A DNA stretch of 64,000 nucleotides, from positions 352,501-416,500 of the forward strand of contig JAODUO010000187.1 of the NCBI GenBank assembly GCA_025642075.2, read 5' to 3'. Below are positions 58,801 to 60,420 of the stretch, one piece after another (positions within the stretch are counted from its first letter, which is position 1; every line of letters starts with the position of its first letter). The notes beneath the pieces are model-generated. The model was not told the DNA's origin. It did no database searches and was given only the letters and a program-made list of their open reading frames with translations. A program made the translations under genes and the position numbers. This DNA is from Ridgeia piscesae. Taxonomy: Eukaryota; Annelida; Polychaeta; Sabellida; Siboglinidae.

Positions 58801-59977
58801 CTATGCTCAGGAACAAGAGACTTTGTGTTTGTGTCTTCAGAGGTATGATGAGTACTATGCTCAGGAACTAGATACTTTGTGTTTGTGTCTTCAGAGATAT
58901 GATGAATACTATGCTCAGGAACTAGAGACTTTGTGTCTTCAGAGGTATGACGAATACTATGCTCAGGAACTAGAGACTTTGTGTTTGTGTCTTCAGAGGT
59001 ATGATGAATACTATGCTCAGGAACTAGAGACTTTGTGTTTGTGTCTTCAGAGGTATGATGAGTACTATGCTCAGGAACTAGAGACTTTGTGTTTGTGTCT
59101 TCAGAGGTATGATGAATACTATGCTCAGGAACTAGAGACTTTGTGTTTGTGTCTTCAAGGTATGATGGATACTATGCTCAGGAACAAGAGACTTTATGTT
59201 TGTGTCTTCAGAGGTATGATGAGTACTATGCTCAGGAACTAGAGACTTTATGTTTGTGTCTTCAGAGGTATGATGAATACTATGCTCAGGAACTAGAGAC
59301 TTTGTGTTTGTGTCTTCAGAGGTATGATGAGTACTATGCTCAGGAACTAGAGACTTTGTGTTTGTGTCTTCAGAGGTATGATGAATACTATGCTCAGGAA
59401 CTAGAGACTTTGTGTTTGTGTCTTCAGAGATATGATGAATACTATGCTCAGGAACAAGAGACTTTGTGTTTGTGTCTTCAGAGATATGATGAATACTATG
59501 CTCAGGAACTAGAGACTTTATGTTTGTGTCTTCAGAGGTATGATGAATACTATGCTCAGGAACTAGATACTTTGTGTTTGTGTCTTCAGAGATATGATGA
59601 ATACTATGCTCAGGAACTAGAGACTTTGTGTTTGTGTCTTCAGAGATATGATGAATACTATGCTCAGGAACTAGAGACTTTGTGTCTTCAGAGGTATGAT
59701 GAATACTATGCTCAGGAACTAGAGACTTTGTGTTTGTGTCTTCAGAGGTATGATGAATACTATGCTCAGGAACTAGAGACTTTGTGTCTTCAGAGGTATG
59801 ACGAATACTATGCTCAGGAACTAGAGACTTTGTGTTTGTGTCTTCAGAGGTATGATGAATACTATGCTCAGGAACAAGAGTTGAACGAACAACTTAACAC
59901 ATTTGCAACCAACTTCCACATGGTTTACGGAGGGCACAACTCTGTCCGCGCCCAAATAGGCTACCCAAGTGACAAAG
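2792..59977 (+). CDS. ITPR: Divergent inositol 1,4,5-trisphosphate receptor-like Ca2+ release channel (partial gene, 44 exons seen)
   Basis: IP3 receptors are tetrameric ER channels that release Ca2+ when IP3 binds the N-terminal beta-trefoil/armadillo core. The 44 exons total about 4,538 nt (1,512 residues), all with AG acceptor and GT donor, and phases agree at all 43 junctions. In joined-protein numbering: suppressor beta-trefoil about 1-210, MIR beta-trefoil about 212-425, first RIH/armadillo part about 430-850, central solenoid about 850-1090, second RIH about 1090-1330, then solenoid to 1512. Alignment with mammalian IP3R1 (from memory) is collinear throughout, for example CTNTW versus VTNTW, NRERQKL versus NKERQKL, and VELLAVCTEGKN versus [16 protein letters not shown] and RyR repeat domains are absent. 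The 5' coding exon(s) for roughly the first 30 residues and everything after the solenoid (pore included) are missing. Family call is firm; IP3 responsiveness is doubtful because the beta-trefoil TGR motif is not conserved. Confidence 0.93.
3240..3364 (+). CDS. IP3R-like exon 2 (suppressor domain)
   Basis: Residues 24-65. [10 protein letters not shown] aligns with the IP3R FKLCPMNRYS motif of the first beta-trefoil. Acceptor gtcgtag, donor gtaagc, phase 0 at the end. Confidence 0.9.
3698..6238 (+). repeat. 24-bp minisatellite, about 106 copies
   Basis: Unit tgttgtttctgtatgacagt plus gtca. Variants carry tcc for ttc, taag for tatg and gcg for gtg, and two units near 4974 and 5187 are shortened. 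The array runs straight into exon 3: the final unit reads tgttgtttctgcag and serves as the splice acceptor. Its 24-bp period leaves several frames open, which are not genes. Confidence 0.97.
6239..6325 (+). CDS. IP3R-like exon 3 (suppressor domain)
   Basis: 29 codons, residues 66-94. [16 protein letters not shown] aligns with IP3R ENRKLLGTVIQYGNVIQ. The acceptor ttgtttctgcag is the last, mutated copy of the 24-bp array that fills the preceding intron. Confidence 0.93.
6745..6870. repeat. Possible dispersed repeat tail
   Basis: The stretch ataaagcacaatatccacta then ctcaaagcgctgtacaa resembles tails I know from many invertebrate repeats. There is only one copy here, so it is tentative. Confidence 0.3.
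7050..7325. mobile_element. Foldback element with (TA)n core
   Basis: An arm of about 65 bp (7101-7165, ATCAAGATAAACGTTG...) returns inverted at 7254-7324 with a few mismatches; between and beside them are (TA)n runs (7057-7100 and 7167-7226). No coding capacity. Probably a MITE or other foldback insertion. Confidence 0.75.
7672..7749 (+). CDS. IP3R-like exon 4 (suppressor domain)
   Basis: 26 codons, residues 95-120. [13 protein letters not shown] aligns with IP3R LLHLKSNKYLTV. Both ends are in phase 0. Confidence 0.92.
8045..8125 (+). CDS. IP3R-like exon 5 (suppressor domain)
   Basis: 27 codons, residues 121-147, ending KVKSEGDQ. It corresponds to IP3R [29 protein letters not shown]. Phase 0 at both ends; donor gtagga. 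Confidence 0.92.
8285..8535. repeat. Dispersed repeat, copy 1
   Basis: Begins gtatgtcaggctgacatttt and ends gggacacactgaaacaa. A diverged copy lies at 38348-38590 in intron 29. Family unknown. Confidence 0.65.
8562..8665 (+). CDS. IP3R-like exon 6 (suppressor domain)
   Basis: Residues 148-181. [20 protein letters not shown] aligns with IP3R VVIGDKVVLNPVNAGQPLH. It ends in phase 2 at gtacag. The last 30 bases plus the donor are repeated three more times downstream. Confidence 0.94.
8636..9045 (+). repeat. Tandem copies of the exon 6 donor junction
   Basis: Four units of about 107-125 bp start at 8636, 8761, 8885 and 8992. Each begins with the last 30 bases of exon 6 (gtttgatgaacgatctgtct...) and its 5' splice site, then AT-rich intron. 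Exon 6 itself uses the first. Confidence 0.92.
9046..9444. other. Intron 6 remainder, nothing recognised
   Basis: AT-rich sequence without repeats or open frames that I can support. Confidence 0.5.
9445..9532 (+). CDS. IP3R-like exon 7 (end of suppressor domain)
   Basis: Residues 182-211. [19 protein letters not shown] aligns with the IP3R stretch NCNTSWKIVLFMKW. Acceptor cttttag, donor gtactg, ends in phase 0. Confidence 0.9.
9972..10059 (+). CDS. IP3R-like exon 8 (MIR beta-trefoil start)
   Basis: Residues 212-240. [20 protein letters not shown] matches the MIR signature [20 protein letters not shown] closely. Ends in phase 1. Confidence 0.95.
10343..10450 (+). CDS. IP3R-like exon 9 (MIR; altered IP3 beta-contact loop)
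   Basis: Residues 241-276. [11 protein letters not shown] stands where IP3R1 has VFLRTTGRQS, followed by VYWELELE for LWEVEVV. Arg265 may be kept, but the Thr267-Gly268-Arg269 phosphate contacts are absent in either possible alignment, and the loop before the conserved Trp is about five residues longer. Confidence 0.93.
10451..10869. other. Intron 9, nothing recognised
   Basis: Plain AT-rich intron between gtgagt and ggcgtag. Confidence 0.5.
10870..11015 (+). CDS. IP3R-like exon 10 (MIR)
   Basis: Residues 277-325. [15 protein letters not shown] aligns with IP3R FRFKHLATGHYLAAE. The long charged loop that follows in vertebrate IP3R is reduced to a few residues here. Confidence 0.95.
11441..11519 (+). 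CDS. IP3R-like exon 11 (MIR)
   Basis: Residues 326-351. [15 protein letters not shown] aligns with IP3R YVRLRHLCTNTWVHS. Acceptor ttttcag, donor gtgact, ends in phase 1. Confidence 0.95.
11704..12870 (+). repeat. 20-bp minisatellite, about 58 copies
   Basis: Unit catgatagccatgtcaccac with few substitutions (gatagc/gataac/gagagc). It starts about 185 bp after exon 11. One unit at 12815 is shortened. Confidence 0.97.
12871..13238 (+). repeat. Two tandem copies of a roughly 185-bp segment, the first degraded by small indels
   Basis: Copy 1 (about 12873-13060) and copy 2 (about 13054-13238) share gtgcttgttgaac, gtccccgcca, gattaattaaatta, ttataatttaattttga and catgaaaactg. The differences are mainly single-base gaps. 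Confidence 0.75.
13241..13329 (+). CDS. IP3R-like exon 12 (MIR)
   Basis: Residues 352-381, [18 protein letters not shown]..., a variable loop of the second beta-trefoil. It ends APLRQ at gtaggc. The last 16 exon bases and the donor seed a 19-bp array downstream. Confidence 0.9.
13314..14375 (+). repeat. 19-bp minisatellite built on the exon 12 donor
   Basis: Unit gtaggctccactcagacag, about 55 copies. It equals the last 16 bases of exon 12 plus gtag, so every unit repeats a 5' splice site with the natural context acag|gtag. Confidence 0.95.
14655..14780 (+). CDS. IP3R-like exon 13 (MIR to armadillo hinge)
   Basis: 42 codons, residues 382-423. [19 protein letters not shown] aligns with IP3R IGTSPLKEDKEAFAIVPVS, and the helix after it with the start of the alpha domain. 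Phase 0 at both ends. Confidence 0.94.
14781..15351. other. Intron 13, nothing recognised
   Basis: AT-rich intron; no repeat or gene that I can support. Confidence 0.45.
15352..15402 (+). CDS. IP3R-like exon 14 (armadillo start)
   Basis: 17 codons, [17 protein letters not shown], residues 424-440, in the place of IP3R KLEKGTITQNERRSVTK. The donor is gttggt, less usual than its neighbours. Confidence 0.87.
15744..15824 (+). CDS. IP3R-like exon 15 (alpha-domain IP3 contacts)
   Basis: Residues 441-467. NKERQKLLR at 15789-15815 equals IP3R1 NRERQKLMR. By that alignment Lys508 and Arg511 (IP3 contacts) are kept as Lys461 and Arg464, and Arg504 is replaced by Lys457. Confidence 0.95.
16173..16231 (+). 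CDS. IP3R-like exon 16 (RIH/armadillo)
   Basis: Residues 468-486. [19 protein letters not shown] aligns with IP3R ILKQIFKLLQAPFTDCGDG. Ends in phase 2. Confidence 0.94.
16629..16755 (+). CDS. IP3R-like exon 17 (alpha-domain IP3 contacts)
   Basis: Residues 487-529. [20 protein letters not shown] aligns with IP3R1 [20 protein letters not shown]. Arg568 and Lys569 are kept (16693-16698) and Tyr567 is replaced by Ser. Confidence 0.96.
16984..17106 (+). CDS. IP3R-like exon 18 (RIH)
   Basis: 41 codons, residues 530-570. [20 protein letters not shown] aligns with IP3R [21 protein letters not shown]. Phase 0 at both ends. Confidence 0.96.
17125..17400 (+). mobile_element. Possible second tRNA-headed SINE
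   Basis: TGGCTCAGTGG at 17140-17150 fits an A box and gttgaatattggg about 45 bases on is a weak B box. A non-coding body follows in intron 18. Only one copy is in the window. Confidence 0.4.
17562..17669 (+). CDS. IP3R-like exon 19 (RIH)
   Basis: 36 codons, residues 571-606. [16 protein letters not shown] aligns with IP3R FLDYLSDLCVSMNKSI. Acceptor ttgttgtag, donor gtaggt. Confidence 0.96.
17715..19720 (+). repeat. 76-bp array of the exon 20 acceptor junction, about 26 copies
   Basis: The unit holds the intron end (ttgttcttgtgcctgtag) and the first 33 bases of exon 20 (aactgtgtctaccatacgga...), then filler. 72-bp units lack four bases (ccatagct). A block of about 550 bp near 18250-18800 recurs 528 bp further on. 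The last copy is exon 20. Confidence 0.97.
19686..19847 (+). CDS. IP3R-like exon 20 (RIH)
   Basis: 54 codons, residues 607-660. [16 protein letters not shown] corresponds to IP3R EIRSKSVRELAQDAKEG. The acceptor and first 33 exon bases are repeated about 26 times upstream; only this copy continues into open coding sequence (ccgccggacg...). Confidence 0.94.
19862..20095 (+). repeat. Degenerate repeat of about 40 bp, five copies
   Basis: Variants of gttgaggtggtg, then ttactgcatctgttcaa, recur with decay through the start of intron 20. Confidence 0.6.
20148..21020 (+). repeat. 47-bp array of the exon 21 acceptor junction, about 18 copies
   Basis: The unit is the first 33 bases of exon 21 (agggaccatgacacagatga...) followed by ctgtggttgttgtag, the acceptor. 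Forty-seven is not a multiple of three, so use of another copy would change frame. Confidence 0.96.
20988..21059 (+). CDS. IP3R-like exon 21
   Basis: 24 codons, residues 661-684. [18 protein letters not shown] aligns with IP3R DVLSYYRYQLNLFARMC. The acceptor and first 33 bases recur in the 47-bp array upstream. Confidence 0.94.
21485..21617 (+). CDS. IP3R-like exon 22
   Basis: Residues 685-728. [20 protein letters not shown], then LRSVYC, aligns with IP3R QYLAINEISGQL...DENLPYDLRASFC. Ends in phase 1. Confidence 0.95.
21892..22001 (+). CDS. IP3R-like exon 23
   Basis: Residues 729-765. The family landmark is weak here, but the position equals IP3R HVDRDPQEQVTPVKYARLW and the phases fit on both sides. 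Confidence 0.88.
22250..23340 (-). mobile_element. Decayed non-LTR retrotransposon (LINE) reverse transcriptase 3' part
   Basis: Read on the minus strand, this intron 23 stretch gives fragments typical of the RT C-terminal part of LINEs: near 23110-23040 [19 protein letters not shown], near 22915-22835 [12 protein letters not shown], then QKRVIRLIH, and further on a [14 protein letters not shown] motif. Stops and frameshifts interrupt it, so it is a pseudogene. The clade (Jockey-, RTE- or CR1-like) cannot be set from the remnant. Confidence 0.78.
23523..23654 (+). CDS. IP3R-like exon 24
   Basis: 44 codons, residues 766-809. [16 protein letters not shown] corresponds to IP3R TMEFVEEYLRDVV. 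The donor is gagcag|gtctgt. The last 27 exon bases plus the donor recur about 13 times downstream. Confidence 0.93.
23628..24172 (+). repeat. 38-bp array of the exon 24 donor junction, about 14 copies
   Basis: The unit is the last 27 bases of exon 24 (ataggacacaacatgctcct...) plus gtctgtagata. Copies keep the gagcag|gtctgt splice context almost unchanged (one reads gtatgt). Confidence 0.96.
24311..25520 (+). repeat. 78-bp minisatellite, about 15 copies
   Basis: Unit gacaacttatgagttggtga... ending ctgatgtttagaaa. Copies are very alike (single changes such as gag/gac, gtc/atc). Since 78 is 26 codons, one frame stays open for over 1.2 kb, but it enters exon 25 out of frame and is not coding by that test. 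It ends about 60 bp before the exon 25 acceptor. Confidence 0.95.
25562..25691 (+). CDS. IP3R-like exon 25
   Basis: Residues 810-852. [20 protein letters not shown] aligns with IP3R VVNLARNLIYFGFYNFSDL. Ends in phase 1 at gtatgt. A hAT transposon occupies most of the following intron. Confidence 0.95.
26182..26397 (+). pseudogene. hAT transposase exon A: BED-type zinc finger
   Basis: 72 codons from ATG to a gtaagc donor. CLLC and SNLRKHIQ near the end are the Cys-x2-Cys and the first His of a BED finger; the rest of the His pair (LMHKGH) is supplied by the next exon. It would bind the terminal repeats. Confidence 0.7.
27408..28547 (+). pseudogene. hAT transposase exon B: catalytic core, frame broken by a 17-bp repeat
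   Basis: Starts [10 protein letters not shown] after attccag (phase 0). From about 27640 it reads [11 protein letters not shown]..., [14 protein letters not shown] (first catalytic Asp at 27859-27861), TTDNGSNF (second Asp at 28057-28059), an acidic DTDTDTDND run, CACHIL and [10 protein letters not shown], all hAT/ZBED landmarks. A 17-bp unit repeated about six times (27520-27625) separates two frames: the start is in one, the core in another. Confidence 0.85.
27520..27625 (+). repeat. 17-bp tandem repeat inside the transposase
   Basis: Unit ccagtgtggtcagcggg about six times. The period is not a multiple of three, so gain or loss of a copy moves the reading frame. Confidence 0.92.
28556..28652 (+). 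repeat. 18-bp tandem repeat in a transposon intron
   Basis: Variants of tattctaatacattcttt, about five copies. Confidence 0.75.
28876..29177 (+). pseudogene. hAT transposase exon C, frameshifted
   Basis: Starts LKPTKMHFL in phase with exon B and ends [14 protein letters not shown]... at a gtaagt donor, both typical. Between them the expected segments ([23 protein letters not shown]) lie in two other frames, and there are stops, so at least three frame changes are present. Confidence 0.72.
29242..30130. mobile_element. Nested element with 29-bp inverted ends inside (TA)n
   Basis: Left end cacctgttctaacgaaatga (29242 on) is matched inverted at 30103-30130 (...gatttcgttagaacaggt), with agtcacatgt/acatgtgact continuing the arms. 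TA runs flank both sides (29203-29241 and 30133-30166). About 890 bp, with no transposase. It sits in an intron of the hAT element, so it is younger. Superfamily not assigned. Confidence 0.82.
30544..30694 (+). pseudogene. hAT transposase exon D
   Basis: [20 protein letters not shown], an Asp run and a stop at 30692-30694. It joins exon C in phase. The family expects the hATC dimerisation domain to follow in the same frame, but it is in another. Confidence 0.55.
30690..30870 (+). pseudogene. hATC dimerisation domain, out of frame
   Basis: In the frame of 30743, [20 protein letters not shown] is the classic hATC motif, but it follows a stop in the previous frame and ends at a stop near 30860. 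This marks the element as dead unless the indels are sequence errors. Confidence 0.72.
31255..31351 (+). CDS. IP3R-like exon 26
   Basis: Residues 853-884. [18 protein letters not shown]... lies in the linker IP3R family members vary in. Phase 1 in, phase 2 out (gtaagt). Support is phase agreement and the clear splice sites. Confidence 0.87.
31430..31830. other. Intron 26 start, nothing recognised
   Basis: AT-rich sequence. A cacacag|agtcagag site at about 31408 is phase-compatible but runs into TAG at once. Confidence 0.45.
31832..34990 (+). repeat. 55-bp array of the exon 27 acceptor junction, about 57 copies
   Basis: The unit is agcgatggttgtgttggatc (start of exon 27), then tgtcctagtgacaagtggtg and tttgtgatgtttcag (acceptor). 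Variants include gttttg for gttgtg and three added bases (gttgttgtg). Each copy has an in-frame TAG 26-28 bases after its acceptor. Confidence 0.97.
34969..35023 (+). CDS. IP3R-like exon 27
   Basis: One base plus 18 codons, residues 885-903. [18 protein letters not shown] aligns with IP3R KIIEILQFILNVRLDYR. The upstream 55-bp array copies the acceptor and first bases, but every copy I read reaches an in-frame TAG after LDLS, so this last copy is the usable one. Confidence 0.9.
35217..36603 (+). repeat. 66-bp array of the exon 28 acceptor junction, about 21 copies
   Basis: The unit is ggcttcatgcagttg (start of exon 28), then filler ending taatgtggctgtctgtag (acceptor). 66 is 22 codons, so the minus strand stays open over the array; no protein signal. 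Confidence 0.96.
36589..36701 (+). CDS. IP3R-like exon 28
   Basis: Residues 904-940. [16 protein letters not shown] replaces IP3R CLLCIFKREFDES. The acceptor and first 15 bases are the repeated part of a 66-bp array; other copies reach TAA in frame. Confidence 0.92.
36907..36994 (+). CDS. IP3R-like exon 29
   Basis: Residues 941-970, [19 protein letters not shown]..., in the linker before the HDYPPL region of IP3R. Acceptor ctttcag, donor gtgagt. Confidence 0.92.
36990..38285 (+). repeat. 46-bp array beginning at the exon 29 donor, about 28 copies
   Basis: The unit tcctcacagtcaggtcacaa, then cgtataggtgtatagatgag and gacatg starts four bases after the exon end (actg|gtgag). The later copies diverge (catgtgtatatat). 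Confidence 0.95.
38348..38590. repeat. Dispersed repeat, copy 2
   Basis: Diverged match to 8285-8535: starts gtatcaggctgacattttgc and ends gggacacactgaaacaa. It holds an internal 31-bp duplication (gggatttagacttttcaaaa...). Confidence 0.65.
38802..38909 (+). CDS. IP3R-like exon 30
   Basis: 36 codons, residues 971-1006. [20 protein letters not shown] aligns with IP3R [20 protein letters not shown]. Phase 0 at both ends. Confidence 0.95.
38910..39408. other. Intron 30, nothing recognised
   Basis: Plain intron without repeats. Confidence 0.5.
39409..39545 (+). CDS. IP3R-like exon 31
   Basis: Residues 1007-1051. [20 protein letters not shown] aligns with IP3R [20 protein letters not shown]. 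Ends in phase 2. Confidence 0.94.
39715..43275 (+). repeat. 3.5-kb purine (GA) tract, variable unit of about 30-50 bp
   Basis: Starts as (gagagagc)n, then gagagagaacaagaggga followed by gggcaagagagagggt in about 90 units with (ga)n spacers of changing length. Almost no pyrimidines on the + strand apart from single c and t. The complementary strand shows three overlapping frames open for over 1,200 codons each, the result of low complexity. Confidence 0.97.
43484..43551 (+). CDS. IP3R-like exon 32
   Basis: Residues 1052-1074. [15 protein letters not shown] corresponds to IP3R SVRKSRKQQQRLLRNMGAH. Phase 2 in, phase 1 out (gtgagt). Confidence 0.92.
43846..44165 (+). repeat. Pyrimidine-rich tract before exon 33
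   Basis: About 310 bases of c/t-rich sequence (tccctcctttcc-like) with scattered a, ending about 55 bases before the acceptor. It lacks a fixed unit. Confidence 0.85.
44219..44274 (+). CDS. IP3R-like exon 33
   Basis: Residues 1075-1093. [16 protein letters not shown] corresponds to IP3R AVVLELLQIPYEKAED. A pyrimidine tract of about 300 bases precedes the cccacag acceptor. Confidence 0.92.
44590..44662 (+). repeat. 28-bp repeat, three copies
   Basis: Unit atgccatcaatgtccaaa with an aaaatca spacer. Confidence 0.75.
44663..45120. other. Intron 33 remainder, nothing sure
   Basis: The minus strand has a 118-codon open frame over 44623-44979 ([13 protein letters not shown]...) that matches no family I know. 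It may be part of an unknown repeat, but I do not call it a gene. Confidence 0.3.
45169..45330 (+). CDS. IP3R-like exon 34 (second RIH)
   Basis: 54 codons, residues 1094-1147. [20 protein letters not shown] corresponds to IP3R [20 protein letters not shown]. It ends ALIE at gtaata; this junction seeds the array downstream. Confidence 0.95.
45310..47325 (+). repeat. 55-63-bp array of the exon 34 donor junction, about 34 copies
   Basis: The unit aggctgactctcattgaggt, then aatacttcc and (tc)n, gtctctcaagtctggagtg derives from the exon end ggctgaggcactcattgag and its donor gtaatactt. (tc)n length varies. Later units change gaggtaata to gagataata, which destroys the GT. Confidence 0.95.
47318..47495 (+). 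repeat. 12-bp repeat, about 15 copies
   Basis: Unit ttgttatactgg, ending just before gtttcccacag, the exon 35 acceptor. Confidence 0.92.
47505..47633 (+). CDS. IP3R-like exon 35 (second RIH)
   Basis: 43 codons, residues 1148-1190. [16 protein letters not shown] aligns with IP3R GRNVQYIKFLQTIVKAEG. Phase 0 at both ends. Confidence 0.95.
47743..47980 (+). repeat. Repeat of about 57 bp, four to five copies
   Basis: Unit tggatgtatgcacctgtata, then aatgtttatacagttctatg and tacc-like ends, diverged. Confidence 0.85.
48023..48132 (+). CDS. IP3R-like exon 36 (second RIH)
   Basis: Residues 1191-1226. [20 protein letters not shown] corresponds to IP3R [20 protein letters not shown]. Ends in phase 2. 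Confidence 0.94.
48133..48512. other. Intron 36, nothing recognised
   Basis: Ordinary intron. Confidence 0.5.
48513..48594 (+). CDS. IP3R-like exon 37 (second RIH)
   Basis: Residues 1227-1254. [16 protein letters not shown] aligns with IP3R LMYHIHLVELLAVCTE, one of the best family landmarks in the window. Confidence 0.97.
48827..49562 (+). repeat. 21-bp minisatellite, about 34 copies
   Basis: Unit cacttccacatagagatacac and near variants, open on both strands because 21 is seven codons. Confidence 0.96.
49804..49991 (+). CDS. IP3R-like exon 38 (second RIH)
   Basis: Residues 1255-1316. [19 protein letters not shown] aligns with IP3R GKNVYTEIKCNSLLPLDDI, and [14 protein letters not shown] with KIAYINFLNHCYVDTE. 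The exon is GC-richer than its neighbours. Ends in phase 2. Confidence 0.97.
50062..50535 (+). repeat. 12-bp GC-rich repeat, about 38 copies
   Basis: Unit gcgcgtccctgc; early units read gcgcgtctctgc. It begins about 70 bases after the exon 38 donor. Dense in CpG and alternating purine-pyrimidine steps (tgcgcgcg). Arg-rich frames on both strands are by-products. Confidence 0.97.
50572..51711. mobile_element. piggyBac-like non-autonomous element with TTAA ends
   Basis: Exact inverted ends CTCTTTACTG (50572-50581) and CAGTAAAGAG (51702-51711), continuing imperfectly (CGCAGAC / GGTAGAC), and TTAA directly outside both ends (50568-50571, 51712-51715). TTAA duplication is the piggyBac hallmark. 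1,140 bp, no transposase frame. A 23-base motif near the left end is repeated (gcagaccgtccaaaaccgcc at 50583 and 50619). Confidence 0.83.
52300..52410 (+). mobile_element. SINE tail fragment
   Basis: tgagacctcataaggtgata, then gtaaccacaat match 1390-1440 of the SINE-like element at the window start. Only the tail is here. Confidence 0.65.
52488..52601 (+). CDS. IP3R-like exon 39
   Basis: Residues 1317-1354. [19 protein letters not shown] corresponds to IP3R HMWKLFENFLVDICRAC. The end is set at AAA GT before gtcagt because only this keeps phase with exon 40; gtgtca two bases earlier is the alternative. Confidence 0.88.
52640..54905 (+). repeat. 2.3-kb pyrimidine tract, unit near ctctctatcctcactccc
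   Basis: Starts 40 bases after exon 39 and is c/t with regular single a. Units of 11-18 bases (ctatcctcactccctct, ctccatcactccct). Long Ser/Pro/Leu frames over it are low-complexity artefacts. Confidence 0.96.
55193..55271 (+). CDS. IP3R-like exon 40
   Basis: Residues 1355-1381. [20 protein letters not shown] corresponds to IP3R [20 protein letters not shown]. Acceptor ctgaag is pyrimidine-poor, donor gtaggt. Confidence 0.87.
55280..56045 (+). repeat. Tandem duplication of about 370 bp in intron 40
   Basis: Copy 1 at 55285-55630 and copy 2 at 55650-56045 both start cttcagtttgtatatcct, share attgtaatacatgtgt, and end with ttttatgtggag- and gatagtgttggt-like stretches. Copy 2 holds a (TA)n run at 55813-55876. 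Confidence 0.8.
56060..56146 (+). CDS. IP3R-like exon 41
   Basis: 29 codons, residues 1382-1410. [20 protein letters not shown] sits where IP3R has the FFSSPFSDQSTTLQTRQ stretch. Phase 0 at both ends. Confidence 0.92.
56147..56524. other. Intron 41, nothing recognised
   Basis: Ordinary AT-rich intron. Confidence 0.5.
56525..56629 (+). CDS. IP3R-like exon 42
   Basis: 35 codons, residues 1411-1445. [18 protein letters not shown] corresponds to IP3R QKASVESCIRVLSDVAKS. Donor gtaggc. Confidence 0.93.
56640..57170 (+). repeat. Degenerate repeat of 17-25 bp
   Basis: Variants of tcacaagactaaagactcat, about 24 copies, starting right after the exon 42 donor. Confidence 0.9.
57190..57378 (+). repeat. 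18-21-bp palindromic repeat, about 10 copies
   Basis: Unit gatgtaaatatttacatg, where atgtaaatatttacat is its own reverse complement. Later units decay (atgtaaatgtttacatg). It ends at the exon 43 acceptor. Confidence 0.92.
57384..57455 (+). CDS. IP3R-like exon 43
   Basis: 24 codons, residues 1446-1469, [14 protein letters not shown].... It replaces IP3R PVDLDSQVNNLFLKS. Acceptor ttcacag, donor gtttgt. Confidence 0.9.
57615..59875 (+). repeat. 54-bp array of the exon 44 acceptor junction, over 30 good copies
   Basis: The unit is tttgtgtttgtgtcttcag, then aggtatgatgaatactatgc and tcaggaactagagac: acceptor plus the start of exon 44. Early units (57615-58080) are degenerate. Later ones are 54 or 45 bp, both multiples of three, and read [18 protein letters not shown] in the frame of exon 44 without a stop from about 59160. 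Confidence 0.97.
59848..59977 (+). CDS. IP3R-like exon 44 (last seen)
   Basis: Residues 1470-1512, [16 protein letters not shown]... then AQIGYPSDK, ending in phase 1 at gtcagt. Its acceptor and first roughly 30 bases are copied dozens of times upstream, so the true exon start could be any in-frame cttcag; the minimal exon is given. Confidence 0.88.
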
Positions 59978-60420
59978 GTCAGTGATAACATAGCCAAATC
60001 AGAATTAAGATTCTCTTTGAGCAGCCCCAAATTATTTTCCTAACAGTAAAATATAGGAAATTAGTCCTGCTGTAGAAATATACTTATGAATGAGCTTTGA
60101 TTTGGTGGTGTGGTATAGTTTGAGCACTGATTTTATTCTTAAAAGATTTATACTATACAAGAATTATCCATTATTATTATTGTTGTGGTATCTGTCAAAC
60201 CATATAATAATTGGATTAGCAGAATCAGTACATTTGTGTACGTATAAGTTAAAGTTCCCAAATGTTAATTTGGATGAAGTGTACAGTACACACACTGAAG
60301 GCTGCGAAGGATTGAGGTAACAAGCTGTACACCCTGCTGAAATACTTCTGTAATAATTATGTAGACCATGATTATCCATAGTAATAATAATTGTAACAGC
60401 CTGTGTCCTTGAAAATCCAA

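Noticed and set aside
2792..59977. Ryanodine receptor
   Set aside because: No SPRY or RyR repeat domains, and the collinear spacing of the MIR, RIH and solenoid motifs follows IP3R.
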